Shown piece after piece: positions 1-12,600 of a stretch of DNA of 64,000 bases (position 1 is the stretch's first letter; every line of letters starts with the position of its first letter). The translations under genes were made by a program, and so were the position numbers. The notes beneath the pieces are model-generated. The model had not been told where the DNA came from. It saw nothing but the letters and a program-made list of their open reading frames with translations, and did no database searches. Source of the stretch: Tuctoria greenei (taxonomy: Eukaryota; Streptophyta; Magnoliopsida; Poales; Poaceae); contig JAYESD010000001.1 of NCBI GenBank assembly GCA_036927565.1, positions 290,543,560 to 290,607,559 of the forward strand, read 5' to 3'.

Positions 1-150
1 ATGCTCGTCAATCAGATGCTTCTCTGTTATGGTTCCATTTTTGCATGTCAGGTGCACTCTTAATTTCAAGGAACCCACTCAACTTTTTATTTGAATATAC
101 TCCCTGTGCTAGATGGCTCTATAATTATATTCTAACACATACACTGACAG

Positions 151-634
151 GACAATACTGTCAAGATAAGACTCTTAAACAATCTTGACCAGTGCCTCAA
201 GTCCTGGAAGAAGCATTCATGCTATACATTTCTTGTTACAAATGCATGTGTTGCTCTATTATCGGGGTTAAAGGTACTTTCCATATTTGTTATGTATGAG
301 AAATATGAGCTCTAACAGTATCATCTCTCTCTTTGTTCCTAATAAGATATGTACGACGTTCTAGGACTTGCTCACTTTACGTGGCGCTCAATCATTGCCT
401 ATCGATATACTAAGTATGATCCAGTCCATATTCAAGGTGATGTGATAAGCACTATTTGGGAACTTGTAATTATGACCCCCAACCCCACCTCCTTATCTTT
501 AATTTAATTTAACACATTTGCTGCTTCAGGGTATTTTAGCAGAGGCTGAAGTTTCAACAGCACAACAGCGAGCAGCATGTGAGGGTCTTGGTTTACTCAC
601 ACGAGTTGGGAATGATATCTTCACTGCAAGAATG
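151..634 (+). CDS. SWEETIE: SWEETIE-like exons 1-3 of the window
   Basis: Three phase-0 exons (151-273, 365-436, 530-634) encode 41, 24 and 35 residues. Recognisable family blocks are LDQCLKSWKKHSCYTFLV, LSMIQSIF and RAACEGLGLL. The first exon follows the acceptor ending at 150. The third is followed by the donor at 635, which opens a 9.9-kb intron filled by the transposon nest. Confidence 0.9.
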
Positions 635-3600
635 GTTTGTCTCATTATTATTATTTTATATTTGTTTTAAGTATCTTTTTAGCCCCATATTTATTTGCCT
701 AAAATTAAAATAACATGGCGCATGGGGGAAAGACCTCCCCCGACATTTCTTCCTTAGAAGAACATACCCAAATTGGGGACTGAGAAAAGTCACGAAGGCT
801 AGACCCAAGTCTTCTCGCCAGAGCTACATCGTGTTTGGTCGGGAACATGCTGAAAGCAATGTTTTCAAGTCGCCTAGTCAACCCTAGGTGACTAGGACGA
901 CTAGTCGTCGATTTGGGCGACTTATCGACCCTAGTCGATGCCTAAGTTGTTTTATGTTTCCTTATAACAATATCAAGTCGATACAAAGGGTAGGCAACAC
1001 ACAGGGGATCGGACGGCAGCCACACGGCGAGCGGCAGCGTAGTCGGGACTTGGGCGGCGACTGAGTGGGCGGATGGGAGTCAAGTTGGGCAGCCAGCGGG
1101 CGGCAGAGGCTGGAGGCGGGCCACGACGAAGCCGGGCAGTAGCAGAGGCTAGCGGCAGGCGACGACATAGTCGAGACTCGATCGACGGCTGAGTGGGCCG
1201 ATTGGAATCGAGTTGGGTTGGGCTGGACTGTGAAAGTCCAGTGGATGTGCACCTTCGGATGAGATCTGACGGTCCTGATTCAAATCGCGTTACATAAAAC
1301 AAACCTCCCTCTAACCCTAACCTAAACTGATTCCCAAATCAAACCCTGTCTGACAGCTTCCAAACCAGATGTCCTACCACTGTGGTACTACACAAGTCGC
1401 ATTTGTCTACAACATAGTTTTAAGGTGTCGCTTAAGCGGTAAGGTGCGTCGCGGTCGCCTTGGAATCCTTTGTATGGTCACCGGTGGGCTGAGGAAGAGG
1501 GGCGTTTGTGACGACAAGCAAAAGGGGAGGCGCGGTGGCGGCGATTCGAGGAGTGGAGGCGGGGGGGGGGGGGGGGGGGGGGCGTTCAATGGCCGACAGA
1601 GGGTGTACCAGCTGGATCGGGTAGATCTGGGAGGGTGTCGCCATGACGATAGAGTTATTGGGTTGGGCCTATAAATAAGAAGGGATTATTGTGATTTTAC
1701 CCCTGATTTGAAGTGCAATTGTGATTTTACCCTCCAAATTGATACCTTGTGATTTTACCACTTTTTGTAAGAGATGAAACCACTGTTTACCCTTGGTTTT
1801 TAACACTGTTAGTTTCACAAGATTAAACAATTTTCTAAACAAATAAATAAAATATTGGGAATAAAAAAGACCACAATACCTTTTACTACCCGTCACTGTA
1901 CATCTTCTACCATAGAAGCCATACCCATTAGGAATCGATCACCTTCGAACCCCTGCTGCGTGCCGACCATCGCAACTGCCAGCACATGGCTTTCGCCTGT
2001 CGTAGAAGTCTGAGACCCTCGATGGCATGAAAATGCCGCCAATGTAAACAAGCCGGGGTCGAACCGCAACAGGTAGCTGCCATCGTTCAGGAACAAGAAG
2101 GCGAACGAGAGATTCGGCAGGCACGTGTCGTGGGCCCGTGTTGTCGTCGTTTGCATCGGAGACGACAACTCTACGGAGGCTGGGCGGATGTCCAACATTT
2201 GCAGCGGCCACCGCCGCCGTGACTAGCCCACGCCACATGCACGACGAATCAATTATTTGTATTTTTCTTGTATTTTGGGAAATTATAAAGTATTATTCAC
2301 ATATATTTTGATTTATCATTAATCAATTCAATTTATTTCAGTTTTGATTGTCTAATTTATCGACAAGAAAGATTTTGATTATCTAATTTCAGTTTTGGTT
2401 GTCTAGTTTATTTCAGTTTTGATTTTTCTAATTTAAAAGTATGGTTAAAATCACAAGGGCATTTTTGTCTTTTTTTTTCTATTCTTAACACCGTTAACAT
2501 TCACTAAAAGAGTACGGGTACAAATTGCCTTCGTTTATAAAAACCAGGGGTAAAATCACAAACTCTCAATTTGGAAGGTAAAATCACAATTGCACTTCAA
2601 AACAGGGGTAAAATTAGGGGTGAAAATGGTACGATAATCTTCCGAATCATCCGACGCCGTTTTCGAAAAAATCCAACCCGATTACCATTTTCTTTGGACA
2701 TTCGAAAATGAGTGGGAAATCGGAAATTTCAATTCGGAAATCGGAACGAAAACAATTCGAGTCAATTTCCGAACGAATTATCGGAATACCATGTTTGTTC
2801 GGAAATTTTCCAAACAAAATCCGAATTCGTTCCTGTTAGTAGCTGAATTTTTACTCTCATTAAAGAGAGGATGACACTAGAGGGTTGGAGCAATTTTTTT
2901 ATCTATTCCTCACACAATGCCATATCCTTCAAGGGATTGGGGATATATTATTTATAGGCTGCTATCCAGCCAAGGTGTTGTTGCCCTAGCTGCCCTAAAA
3001 GCAGTCCAAGATGCCATGCAAGGTGCTGTCCTAACTGCTGTCCTAGCTGCCCTAAAAGCAGTCCAAGATGCCATGCTAGCTGCTCTAAAAGCAGTTCAAG
3101 ATGCTGCCCTAATTGGGGGGCACAAAGATCATGCAAAGATGCTAAAGTACAAGAGCATTCAAAGATGCTAAAGTGCACAAGAGTTATCCCAACATTCTTC
3201 CCCTAAGTCTTGTGCGCCATCTTGTGAGAGAGTTGGACCATCCCGATCCTGTAGCAAAGTTCAAGGAACTTGATCCTCCCAAAGGGATTGGTGAGCAGAT
3301 CAGCAAGCTGATCTTTGGTGTTGATGTAGATCGCCTTGATACTGCCTTCCTCCAAGCAGCCTCGAATGAAGTGGTACCTCACCCGGATGTGCTTGATTCG
3401 TTCATGGAAAATGGGATTCTTTGCTAGGGCCCGATCAGACACGTTGTCCATCCTGAGTTCCACAGCTCCAGTGTCTCTCTGCCGAGGAGATCACCAAGCA
3501 GTCGAACAAGCCAGAGCGCCTGAGTCGACGCAGTGGAGGCCGCTATGTACTCGGCCTCGCAGCTGGACATGGCCACCATCTGCTGCTTGACCGATTGTCA

Positions 3601-6600
3601 GCTAACGAGACACTTGCCAAAGAAGAAGAGGATCCCGCGCGTGCTCTTGCTGGTGTCGATGTCGCCGGCGTGGTCGCTGTCGCTGTACCCGACAAGGTGT
3701 GCCTCCCCAGGACACCTCGGGTAGTAGAGGCCGTGATCGAGAGTCCCCGCAACATAGCGGATGATCCTCTTCACAACCTGTTGGTGCTCCGTCGTCGGCC
3801 GCTGCAGGAACCGACTAACGTAGCCGACGCAGAATGCCAAGTACGGCCGTGTGTGGGCGAGGTAGCGAAGGCTCCCCACAAGACGCCGGTACTGTATAGC
3901 GTCCACCTCCTCCGCCGTGCTGTCGCGGCTCAGCTTCAGCCTCTCCTCCATCGGAGTGAGAGCTGGGTTGCAGTTTGTGAGCCCAGCTTGCTCAACAATG
4001 TGCTTGGCGTAGGTGGTCTGTCGAAGCGTGATCCAGGAGTCGGCCTGGTGCACCTCAATTCCTAGGTAGAAGGAGAGGGATCTCAGGTCACTCATCTGGA
4101 AGGTGGCTTTCATCTCTTCCTTCAACGCTGCCACCTCCGCATCCTTGGTGCCGGTGATTACCAAGTCGTCGACGTAGACACCCACCAGTAGGATGTTTCC
4201 TCCATGACCCCGCCGGTAGATGGCTGCCTCGTGCGGGCATTGCCCGAAGCCTATCCTCTTGAGCATGTAATCCAACTTGACATTCCACGCCCGTGGTGCC
4301 TGTCGCAAGCCATAGAGGGTCTCGCGCAGGCACAACACCTTGCCCTCCTTGCCGGGGAGCACAAACTCCGGCGGCTGGTGTACGCAGACCTCCTCCTTTA
4401 AGTCGCCGTTGAGAAACGCCGACTTGACATCCATGTGCTGGACACACCAGCCTTCTTGGGCAGCCAGCGCAAGGAGTCGCACGGATTCCATCCGTGCCAC
4501 GGGCGCAAAGGCATTGTCGAAGTCGATCCCCTCCTGCTGCACGAAGTCGCGTGCCACCGAGCGAGCCTTGTGCTTGACGATGGCGCCGGCTTCATCCCTC
4601 TATAGCTTGAACACCCACTTAAGGGTGATCGCACGGTGACCGTGAGGGAGGTCAGCAAGCTTCCAAGTGCGGTTCGTCTCAATTGCGTCCATCTTCGACT
4701 GCATCACGGCACGCCATGCCGCGTGTTTCTCGGCCTCCGCGAAAGACCGATGCTTGCCGTCGTCGCACACAGGGTGCAACTGCGCCTCCGGATCTTGATC
4801 ATCCAGATCGTGAGGGGCCAGTCCTGGCACCGGCTGGTCGCCAAAAATGTTCTCCATCTTGCGATACCGCAATTGCTCGCCGTCATAGCACCTGTCGATG
4901 CGCTCCTCGTCGTGGGAGAGCGGAGTGACAAACTCCACTGGGTCGTGCTCGACACGAGCTGGCGACAGAGTGGACGTGCCCGGAGGGGTGGTCGTCTGTG
5001 CTGGAGTGTGTGGGGTCGCCGGCTGAATTGGAGGTGGACGCTCGGGGGCTAGGGTAGACACACTCGGTGGAGAAGGCTGCCTACTCCCACAGCTCCCTTG
5101 AAGTGGACGTAGTCGACGATGAAGTCGTCGTTCGTCGAGGTCGAGCTGTCGTCCACCGCCTTGTCCCATGCCCATCCTCGCCCTTCGTTGAACACAACGT
5201 CGTGCGTCGTGCGCACACGCTGTGTATTTGGGTCGAGAATGCGGTAGGCCTTTGACCCTCTGCGTAGCCGATGAACTCCTTGAGGGTGCTCCTGTCGTCG
5301 AGCTTGCCGATCTGGCCAAGCTCCTTGGCGAACGCAAGGCAGCCGAAGACCCGTAGGCGAGAAACCGCCAGATTGCGCCCATACCAAGCCGCGTACGGCG
5401 TCCTGCTGTGGAGAGCCTTGGTGGGCAAACGGTTGAGGATGTAGACGGCCGTCACCACCGCCTCTCCCCAAAAGACAGCCAACATTCCCCTCTGCTTGAG
5501 GAGGGCCCGAGTCATCCCCACAACTGTCTGGTTGCGCCGCTCGACAATGCCGTTCTGTTGCGGGCTGTAGGGCACGAAGTAGTGGCGCTGAACACCCTCA
5601 TCCACGCAATACGACGCGAATTCATCTGCCGTGAATTCGCCACCGTTGTCGGTGCGCAGCACGCGCAGCTTGCGGCCGCACTCCGCCTCCGCAGGGGCCT
5701 GCGCGCGCCTGATGGTGTTCGCAGCCACTCCCTTGCTGCCAAGGACCACCACCCACATGTAGCGGGAGAGATCGTCGACAAGCAGCAGGAAATAGCGTCC
5801 TCCTCCTGGTGTAGCTGGTGTCATCGGGCCACACAAGTCCCCGTGAACGAGCTCGAGCCGCTCCTTGGCTCGAAAGCTCGACTGCCGAGGAAAAGGAAGT
5901 TGCCTCTGCTTCGTCACCACGCAGACGTCGCAGAGCTGCTCCACGTGGTCAAGGCATGACATGCCTCGCACCATCTCCTTGGCACTGAGCTGCTTCAGGG
6001 CCTCGAAGTGAAGGTGCCCAAAGCGCTCGTGCCACTGCAATGCCTCGTCCTCCCGACGAGTGGCAAGACAGACAGGTTGTGCAACCTGCACGTGAAGGAC
6101 ATAGAGTCGATTGGTGCCTCTAGTTACCTTGGCAAGAAGGCGACAATGGCGATCCCAAATCCTTATGACTTCGTCCTTGATCTCCACGCGCGAACCGCTC
6201 TCATCCAGCTGTCCCAAGCTGATGATGGAGTTTGTCAACGCGGGGATGTAGTAGACTCCGACAAGCAGCTTGTGCTCATTGGACTCGGCCGTGAGGATGA
6301 CGGAGCCGACACCCTTGATCTCCACGTCGGAGGCGTCACCAAACTTGACGGAGCCTCGAACATTGGGATCAAGCTCGGCGAAAAACTCCCGTCGACCGGT
6401 CATGTGATGGGTGGCGCCGGTGTCGAGGCACCACCCGTCAGTCTTGTCGTTGCTGGAGCCGTCGCCGAGGAAAGCGTGTGCTTTCGGCTCATCAAGATGA
6501 AAGAGAGCTGCTGCGGTCGATGCCACTAGAGGTGGTTTGATGCTTGCGTGTGCCATGAGCAAAGCTGACTCCTCCTCCACCTGTGCGACGTGGACCTCCT

Positions 6601-9600
6601 CCTCCACTTGTGCGACGTGGCCTGGCCACGTGGTGGCTGTCGACACTCCCTGGCCCAATGACCGAGCTTGCCACAGTTGTGGCAGGTGTCGTCTCGTGCT
6701 GGCTTGTGGTTGCCGGTGGCACCGCCCTGGGCGCCTCCGTGGGCACCTCCGCGCCTCTTGCGCGGCTTGCCGCGCTTACGACCGCCTGTCGAGGAAGGGG
6801 ACTCCCCCTTCTTTCGGTCACCCTGGCCAGCCTCCCACTGCCCGCGAGTGAGATGAAACTTCCCGCCAATGGTGATAGGCCCCGAGAGAGGTTGTGGTTC
6901 GTCGCTGTCGACGACCTTGAGGCGACCTATCGCCTCTTCGATCGACATCGTGGAGAGGTCCTGCAGAGACTCGATCGAGCGAGCGATCTGCTTGTACTTC
7001 TCGGATATGCAACGGAAGAGCTTCTCGACAGCTCTCTCCTCGTCGTAGGTGTTGTCGCCGAACTGCACCAACTTCTACAACAAAATGTTGAGACGGAGAG
7101 TAAAGTCATTAATGTCCTCACCTGGCTTGAAGGTCAGGTTCTCCCACTCCTTGCTAAGCGCCTGCAGTGTGGTCTTGCAGGCACGGTCACTGCCGATGCA
7201 TGCTGCAACGATGGCGTCCCAAGCCTTCTTAGCAGTCCGCTTCTTGAAAAGCGAGAACTGCATCTCGGGCGGGACTACAAGAATGAGGGCATCCAACGCC
7301 CGTCGATCCTCGTAGTAGTCGACGTCGCCATACCGAATTGCTCCCCACAAGTGTCGCACCTGGAGCCGTACCCTCATCACCGCAGCCTACTCGACGTAGT
7401 TGGTCTTGGTGAAGGTAGGCCACCCACCGCTGGGATCGACGTCCCTGACAATGGCCTGGACCCCGTGGTGTCCAGGGTACCTGTTCAGGAAGGGAGAACC
7501 ACGCCGTCTGTAATGGCTGCGTTCTCTGTCGACCCAGTCACCGCTGCTAGGAGCGCCACCGGCACGTCTGCGCCCTTCTGGGCTGCGACTGTCGCGCCCA
7601 TGGGGGTGCGCGGCTGCTCGCTGCACCTCCCGTGCTCGCGTCGCCTCCCTCGTCGGCCTGAGCTCATCGTCGACACCTCTGTCGACAGAGCCGCTGGAGC
7701 TACTGCCGCGCAGAGCCTCCAGCTCCGCTGTCGCCGCACGCGCTAAAGCTGCCGCCGCCGCTGCTTCCACTTCCGCCCTCGCTGCTGCCAGTTCCGCCGC
7801 CGGCAACTTTGCCGCCGTCGCCGCAGTCTCTACCGCCGCTCGCTCGCGCTCCTCTGCCGCGGCGACCTCTGTCTGCCGCGCGCTCGAGGCGACCAAACGC
7901 TGAGACTGTCCGTCGGACATCGCGCACTAGTGGAGAGCTGGTGTGTGAGAAAGAGGGATAAGCTGGGGTAAGCCAGTGTTCCTGCTACCGGTTGCGGACA
8001 GATAGAGGCGCGGGAAGGAGATGAGCAAGAGATGTTTAGGCTACAGGATAGAACGACTCTGATACCAAGTGTTAGTAGCTGAATGTTTACTCTCATTGAA
8101 GCGAGGATGACACTAGAGGGTTGAGGCAATTTTCTTGTCTATTCCTCACACAATATCATACCCTCCAAAAGGTTGGAGATACATTATTTATAGGCTTCTA
8201 TCCAGCTAAGGTGCTGCTGCCCTAGCTGCCCTAAAAGCAGTCCAAGATGTCATGCAAGGTGCTGTTCTAACTACTATCCTACCTGCCCTAAAATCTGTCC
8301 AAGATGTCATGCTAACTGTTGTCCTAGCTGCTCTAAAAGCAGTCCAAGATACTGTCCTAATTGGGGCCACAAAGACCATGCGAAGATGCTAAAGTACAAG
8401 AGCATTCAAAGATGCTAAAGTGCACAAGAGTTATTCCAGCAGTTCCAAATCAAATTACACACCCAGCCACCCGGCCCAAAGGGCCAAAGAAGAGCCCTCC
8501 CAGAAATTCCCAGTGGCCCAGACACAAAGATAACTTAAAACGTCAGCCCATTAGCTCCTCTTATAGTCATCTCCCCTACGCGCGGATCCCTCGACAAACA
8601 AGGTGGGACAAAATAATTGGGCAACACAAAAACGGCGAAACAGGTCACCGCCTCTCTGGGTTCAGCTCGTCGCTCTGCCTTGCATGGTTACTAAATTTTT
8701 TTGGGCCGGGCTTTCCAAAGGCTCTAAGTCTAGTACTTAATGCTTTTTTATTATCACTATCTCCTAACCGCTGCATTAACTGGCTTCCACTTATCGAGGC
8801 AGCGCAGATGCGGTCAATGCACCACCGTTTGAGGGCTGATTTTGTAGTTGACAGGTTACAGCTAATTCCTTGCCATCTCCTGAGAGTTAGGATATGTTTG
8901 GGGTGGAGATTTGAGCGTGCAAGTCTATGTAGGTGATAATTTTTTCATTTTTGCTGAACTGAATACGTGAAATTGCTGTTAGACTAGTGGTATGTAGGGA
9001 TGTGAGTGAGGCACGGTTTCATAAGTGAAAAAAATGATGATTAATTTTAGTGTTTCGGGTATTGTTTCCGAAAAAAGTCAGTATCGATCTGATTTTGACA
9101 TATTTCTGTTCCGATATATCCATTTTCCGATATTTCCAATACCATAATCATTTTCGATGATTCTGTTTCCGCTCCCGTTTCAAAGTATAAACGAAAATGA
9201 AAACGATTTAGCTCTTTTTCCTTCCGTTTCCAGCCGTTTTCATAGGAAAGGAAAGGGCAGCCCGGTGCATGTAGCTCCCGCTTGCGCGGGATCCGGGGAA
9301 GGGTCCGACCCATTTGGGTCTTTTGTACGCAGCTTTTCCCTGCATTTTTGCAAGAGGCTGTTTCCAGGACTTGAACCCGTGACCTCATGGTCACAAGGTG
9401 ACAACTTTACCGCTGCGCCAAAGCTCCCCTTCCCTAGGTAAAATCACAATAACTCCAAGTAAAAATGTAACCCTCCTCCCAAGCCTAACCATTTTCTCCA
9501 ACCCTAGCAGCCTTTCCTCCAGCGTTGCGCCTCCTCCGGGCTCCCAGCGTCGCCCCCGACCTCCTTCGGGATTCCAGCGCCGATCCCAACCTCCTCCAGG

Positions 9601-12600
9601 CTCCCAGCATCGTCCCTGCTCTCCTCCCACCCTCTTAGCGCCGCACATTACCAGTTTTTTGCTTATATATTTGGGACTATATTCCTATATGTTCCTAATT
9701 TACATATTACTAAGGCGTCGCTTGCCTTACGCCTTATCGCTTAGAAAGTAAAAAAGGGGTCCGTCGCCTTGAGTCGCCTTAAAACTATGGTCTACAACAA
9801 AAAAGACAATCTTTTCCATTATCACTAGGTTCCTTGTGTTTTCTTCTTTCTCTAAAAGTAAAACAATTTCAATTTTTCTTTTTTTATAGGAACTTTCACT
9901 CTTTCAGCTGTCTAATGCCTCTAGTGTTTAAAGTCATTCTTCTTTCTTGATTGCAAATGCGTCTGCAAGAGAGTTTGCTTCCCTCGTGTGTTGTTGCCGT
10001 ATATCTGTGCTGTTCAACTCGGTAGCTATCGACACCTAGGCTATGAACTCCCACACACCCTCGTCAGATGATAACTAGAATGCTGCAGCTACGTGTGTAC
10101 ACAGAACATCTACCAGAACCGTTGTCAATGGCCAACCTACTTAAAAGAAACCATCATCACTATCAAGTTTGTGGTGAACTCCCATAATTTAATTTGCCAA
10201 AACTACGCTGTCGACAAGGATAGTTGTGGGGTGTGCTATTGAGCTAACCTATGAATAATGAACTTCGTTCACATTGTCTTATTTGGCCTAGTGTCATCTT
10301 TTTTGAAGTTTAGATGAATTTTGTTTATCTAGCTAATGAGGCGATCTGAGCCAAAGCATGATGGTCGTTCATTTGAAATTGACGCATTCTAACTGCACCA
10401 AAATATAAGTGCTATCAAATAAATTTTGAAAATAAGAATGATCGTGGATGAGATGGTACCTTTGATTGATACATATATATGAATTTACTCCCCTACGTCA
10501 TATGGATGATATGTTACATATATATGAATTTTCCGATTTGCTAGGCTCGCTCTCTTCTCGGAGAGCTGACAACATCGACAGATCTGAGCTATACAACATC
10601 AATTGCACTTTCTCTTGGCTGCATCCATCAAAGGTAAGTTGTCAGTACCTAAAGAGATTTCCCTATTGTACTAGCTTTGAGCCTCCTTGGAATTATAGTT
10701 TATATCCATCAGTGCGTGTTTATCTGTGCATGGTTTTATTATGATACTTTGCCATTGTATTTGTTAAGCTACTATGCGCTGATTAGTTGCTCTCAAAAGC
10801 TTAAGCTAATAGGAATGGGTAGACAATTCATTTATACACTCTAACACTCCCCCTCACGTGAGGCTCCCTCAGGCCTCTAATGTGGAAAATAGGAGTGGAC
10901 TTGCGTCCGCCCGGATTCGAACTCGAGACCTCTGGCTCTGATACTATGCGCTGACCAGTTGCTCTGAAAAGCTTAAGCTGATGGGGAAGGGTAGGCAATT
11001 CTCTTATACACTCCAACAGTATTATACAAAAAAACATCTTCCAAAAACTTTTGTTGTTATCGCCTGACATACTAGTTTAGAAATAGAGTCGAACACCTTG
11101 CTGAAGATTGTTGCAGGTCTCTTTGCATTCTTTCTGAGCTATGCCTGGATTAATTTTAGTTCAAAGAACATATATTGCTGGTTCAAGATTGGATAGATAG
11201 TTTACTGTAAATAGTTTCTTTGGGCCAGCCAGCCTCGGGCTTGATTTAAGTTTTCCTCAGAGTTAGTCTTTGGGTTTCGGGGCTCTTGCTGTTGTATAGT
11301 TATGTGCAGCTGCAGCCAGTTTATATATCGTAGTCCCTGTAGGATTTTTTTTTTTTACTTTCAATGTTAATATGTTACCACAGTAGTAGTTTCCCCTACT
11401 TTAATCCTCTAAAAAAAAATTAAAGTACACCGGATAAGCTTAATGGCATTGATTCAATTGTGCAACTGTGTTTTGGTGGAAGCAAATGTAGCTTTAGTGC
11501 ATAGGGAAATGAGGGGTTTTCTTTATTTTTAAACTGCATAGGAAAATATAAGTTAGCTTCATAGAATTAGCAATTCGTGTGACATAATCTGAGTTTACTC
11601 ATATTTTGTTACTCTTATCTGTCTTTCTTTCTTGTACCTTTTTTTTAAATAATAAAATGGTTGGGTTTCATATCTAGGCATCTAACCTACCCCAACGTGC
11701 TTGGGATAAAGGCTTGATTGTTGTTGTAGGAAAATATAACTTAGGTGGAAGCGAATGCACCTCTGTTGTCACTATTATTTTGCTTCCAAGTGAATTACAT
11801 AGTTTAAATGCATTTCTACGTGACCTATAGACCTGACTTTGGAACCAAACGATGATATAACAAACAATGCCATTACAATGCTATCTAAATTTAGCCACAA
11901 ATTTGTGCCTGCTAGGCTTCAACATTTGTGGTGGTGTGACTATTTGACATATGGGGATCAGTTCAATGCTGTGTTTTCTGTGGATGCAGTGCTGGAGGAA
12001 TGGCGTTATCTAGTCTGGTTACACCAACTGTCAGCTCGCTATCCCATTTGAGTAAAAGTTCTAGCTCTAATCTTCAGTTGTGGTCACTGCATGCTCTTCT
12101 TTTAACCATTGAAGCTGCCGGCTTGTCTTACGTCTCCCAAGTTCAGGTACTGTATTGTAACCCCCATAATTGTGCTGGTATCATAAGTTCAGCATTATTC
12201 TTTGAGAGTAGTAGGCCTGGCGTGCACTAGTTTGCTAAAAGCATGCTCTGCATTTACAAATGTGAGGAAATAATAGGAGGTACTGGCAGTACAGAGGATC
12301 CAAATGCTGTTCATATGACCATCTTATTACCTAACCGAAGGAGATGCTACCCTGGGATCGGAGATGGTTCTTCCTCCGGGGCAGCGCAGCAGATATGAGT
12401 GTTGGCGGGGTCAGAAAACCTGGAGCTTTGATACCATGTTACGAATAAGACTTAACTGAATAATTGTATTGAGGCCTTACGGGGAGTATATATAGAGTAC
12501 ATGAGGAAAACCCTAGACTAGGAGATTACACTAATATCCTTGACTATTATACCTTTAACACTGACTACCCTGTAAAGCCATATTTAGTGTCCTTAATTTT

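Larger units (their letters stand above)
2834..8441 (-). mobile_element. Complete but decayed Ty1-copia retrotransposon
   Basis: It is 5.6 kb long and flanked by the 5-bp target duplication GTTCC (2829-2833 and 8442-8446). LTRs are at 2834-3194 and 8070-8441, both TG...CA. Just inside the right LTR is a primer-binding site on the minus strand reading TTGGTATCAGAGTCG, complementary to initiator tRNA-Met. A purine tract (AGGGGAAGAATG on the minus strand) borders the left LTR. The gene order gag, protease, integrase, reverse transcriptase, RNase H identifies copia. The LTRs differ by many substitutions and small indels, so the insertion is not recent. Confidence 0.95.
2615..9436. mobile_element. 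hAT-type element B (Ac/Ds-like ends) carrying the copia element and a SINE
   Basis: It starts TAGGGGTGAAAATGG at 2615. Its right end is the CCGTTTTCAT at about 9233-9242, interrupted by the Au SINE and completed by CCCTA at 9432-9436. The perfect 8-bp target duplication GGTAAAAT lies at 2607-2614 and 9437-9444. Without the copia and SINE insertions it would be about 1 kb. The subterminal DNA is full of CGGAA/TTCCG-like motifs. No transposase is visible. Confidence 0.8.
1686..9452. mobile_element. Inverted-repeat (Mutator-like?) element within hAT A
   Basis: The left arm (about 1686-1775) and right arm (about 2530-2614, continued at 9445-9452 after the inner insertion) are inverted copies built on TTATTGTGATTTTACCCC and containing GAAGTGCAATTGTGATTTTA. 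Long terminal inverted repeats around a foreign-looking core suggest a Mutator-like element. I could not find a convincing 9-bp target duplication. The right arm was split by hAT B. Confidence 0.55.
1413..9789. mobile_element. hAT-type element A, outermost shell of a nest
   Basis: The ends are inverted repeats starting CATAGTTTTAAGG. They are flanked by a perfect 8-bp target duplication GTCTACAA at 1405-1412 and 9790-9797, the hallmark of hAT insertions. The 8.4-kb span is inflated by later insertions (an inverted-repeat element, a second hAT element, a copia element and a SINE). Only a kilobase or two of its own GC-rich, non-coding DNA remains (about 1413-1685 and 9453-9789), including short degenerate proline-codon-like repeats at 9530-9640. 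It is non-autonomous because no transposase is visible. Confidence 0.85.

Noticed and set aside
1369..1674. Open frame with a poly-glycine run
   Set aside because: The glycine run is just the 22-G homopolymer. The frame lies in a hAT shell and has no protein similarity.
3595..7746. Long plus-strand open frames such as 6583-7746
   Set aside because: They are antisense shadows of the copia gag-pol coding DNA, which carries all recognised domains on the minus strand.
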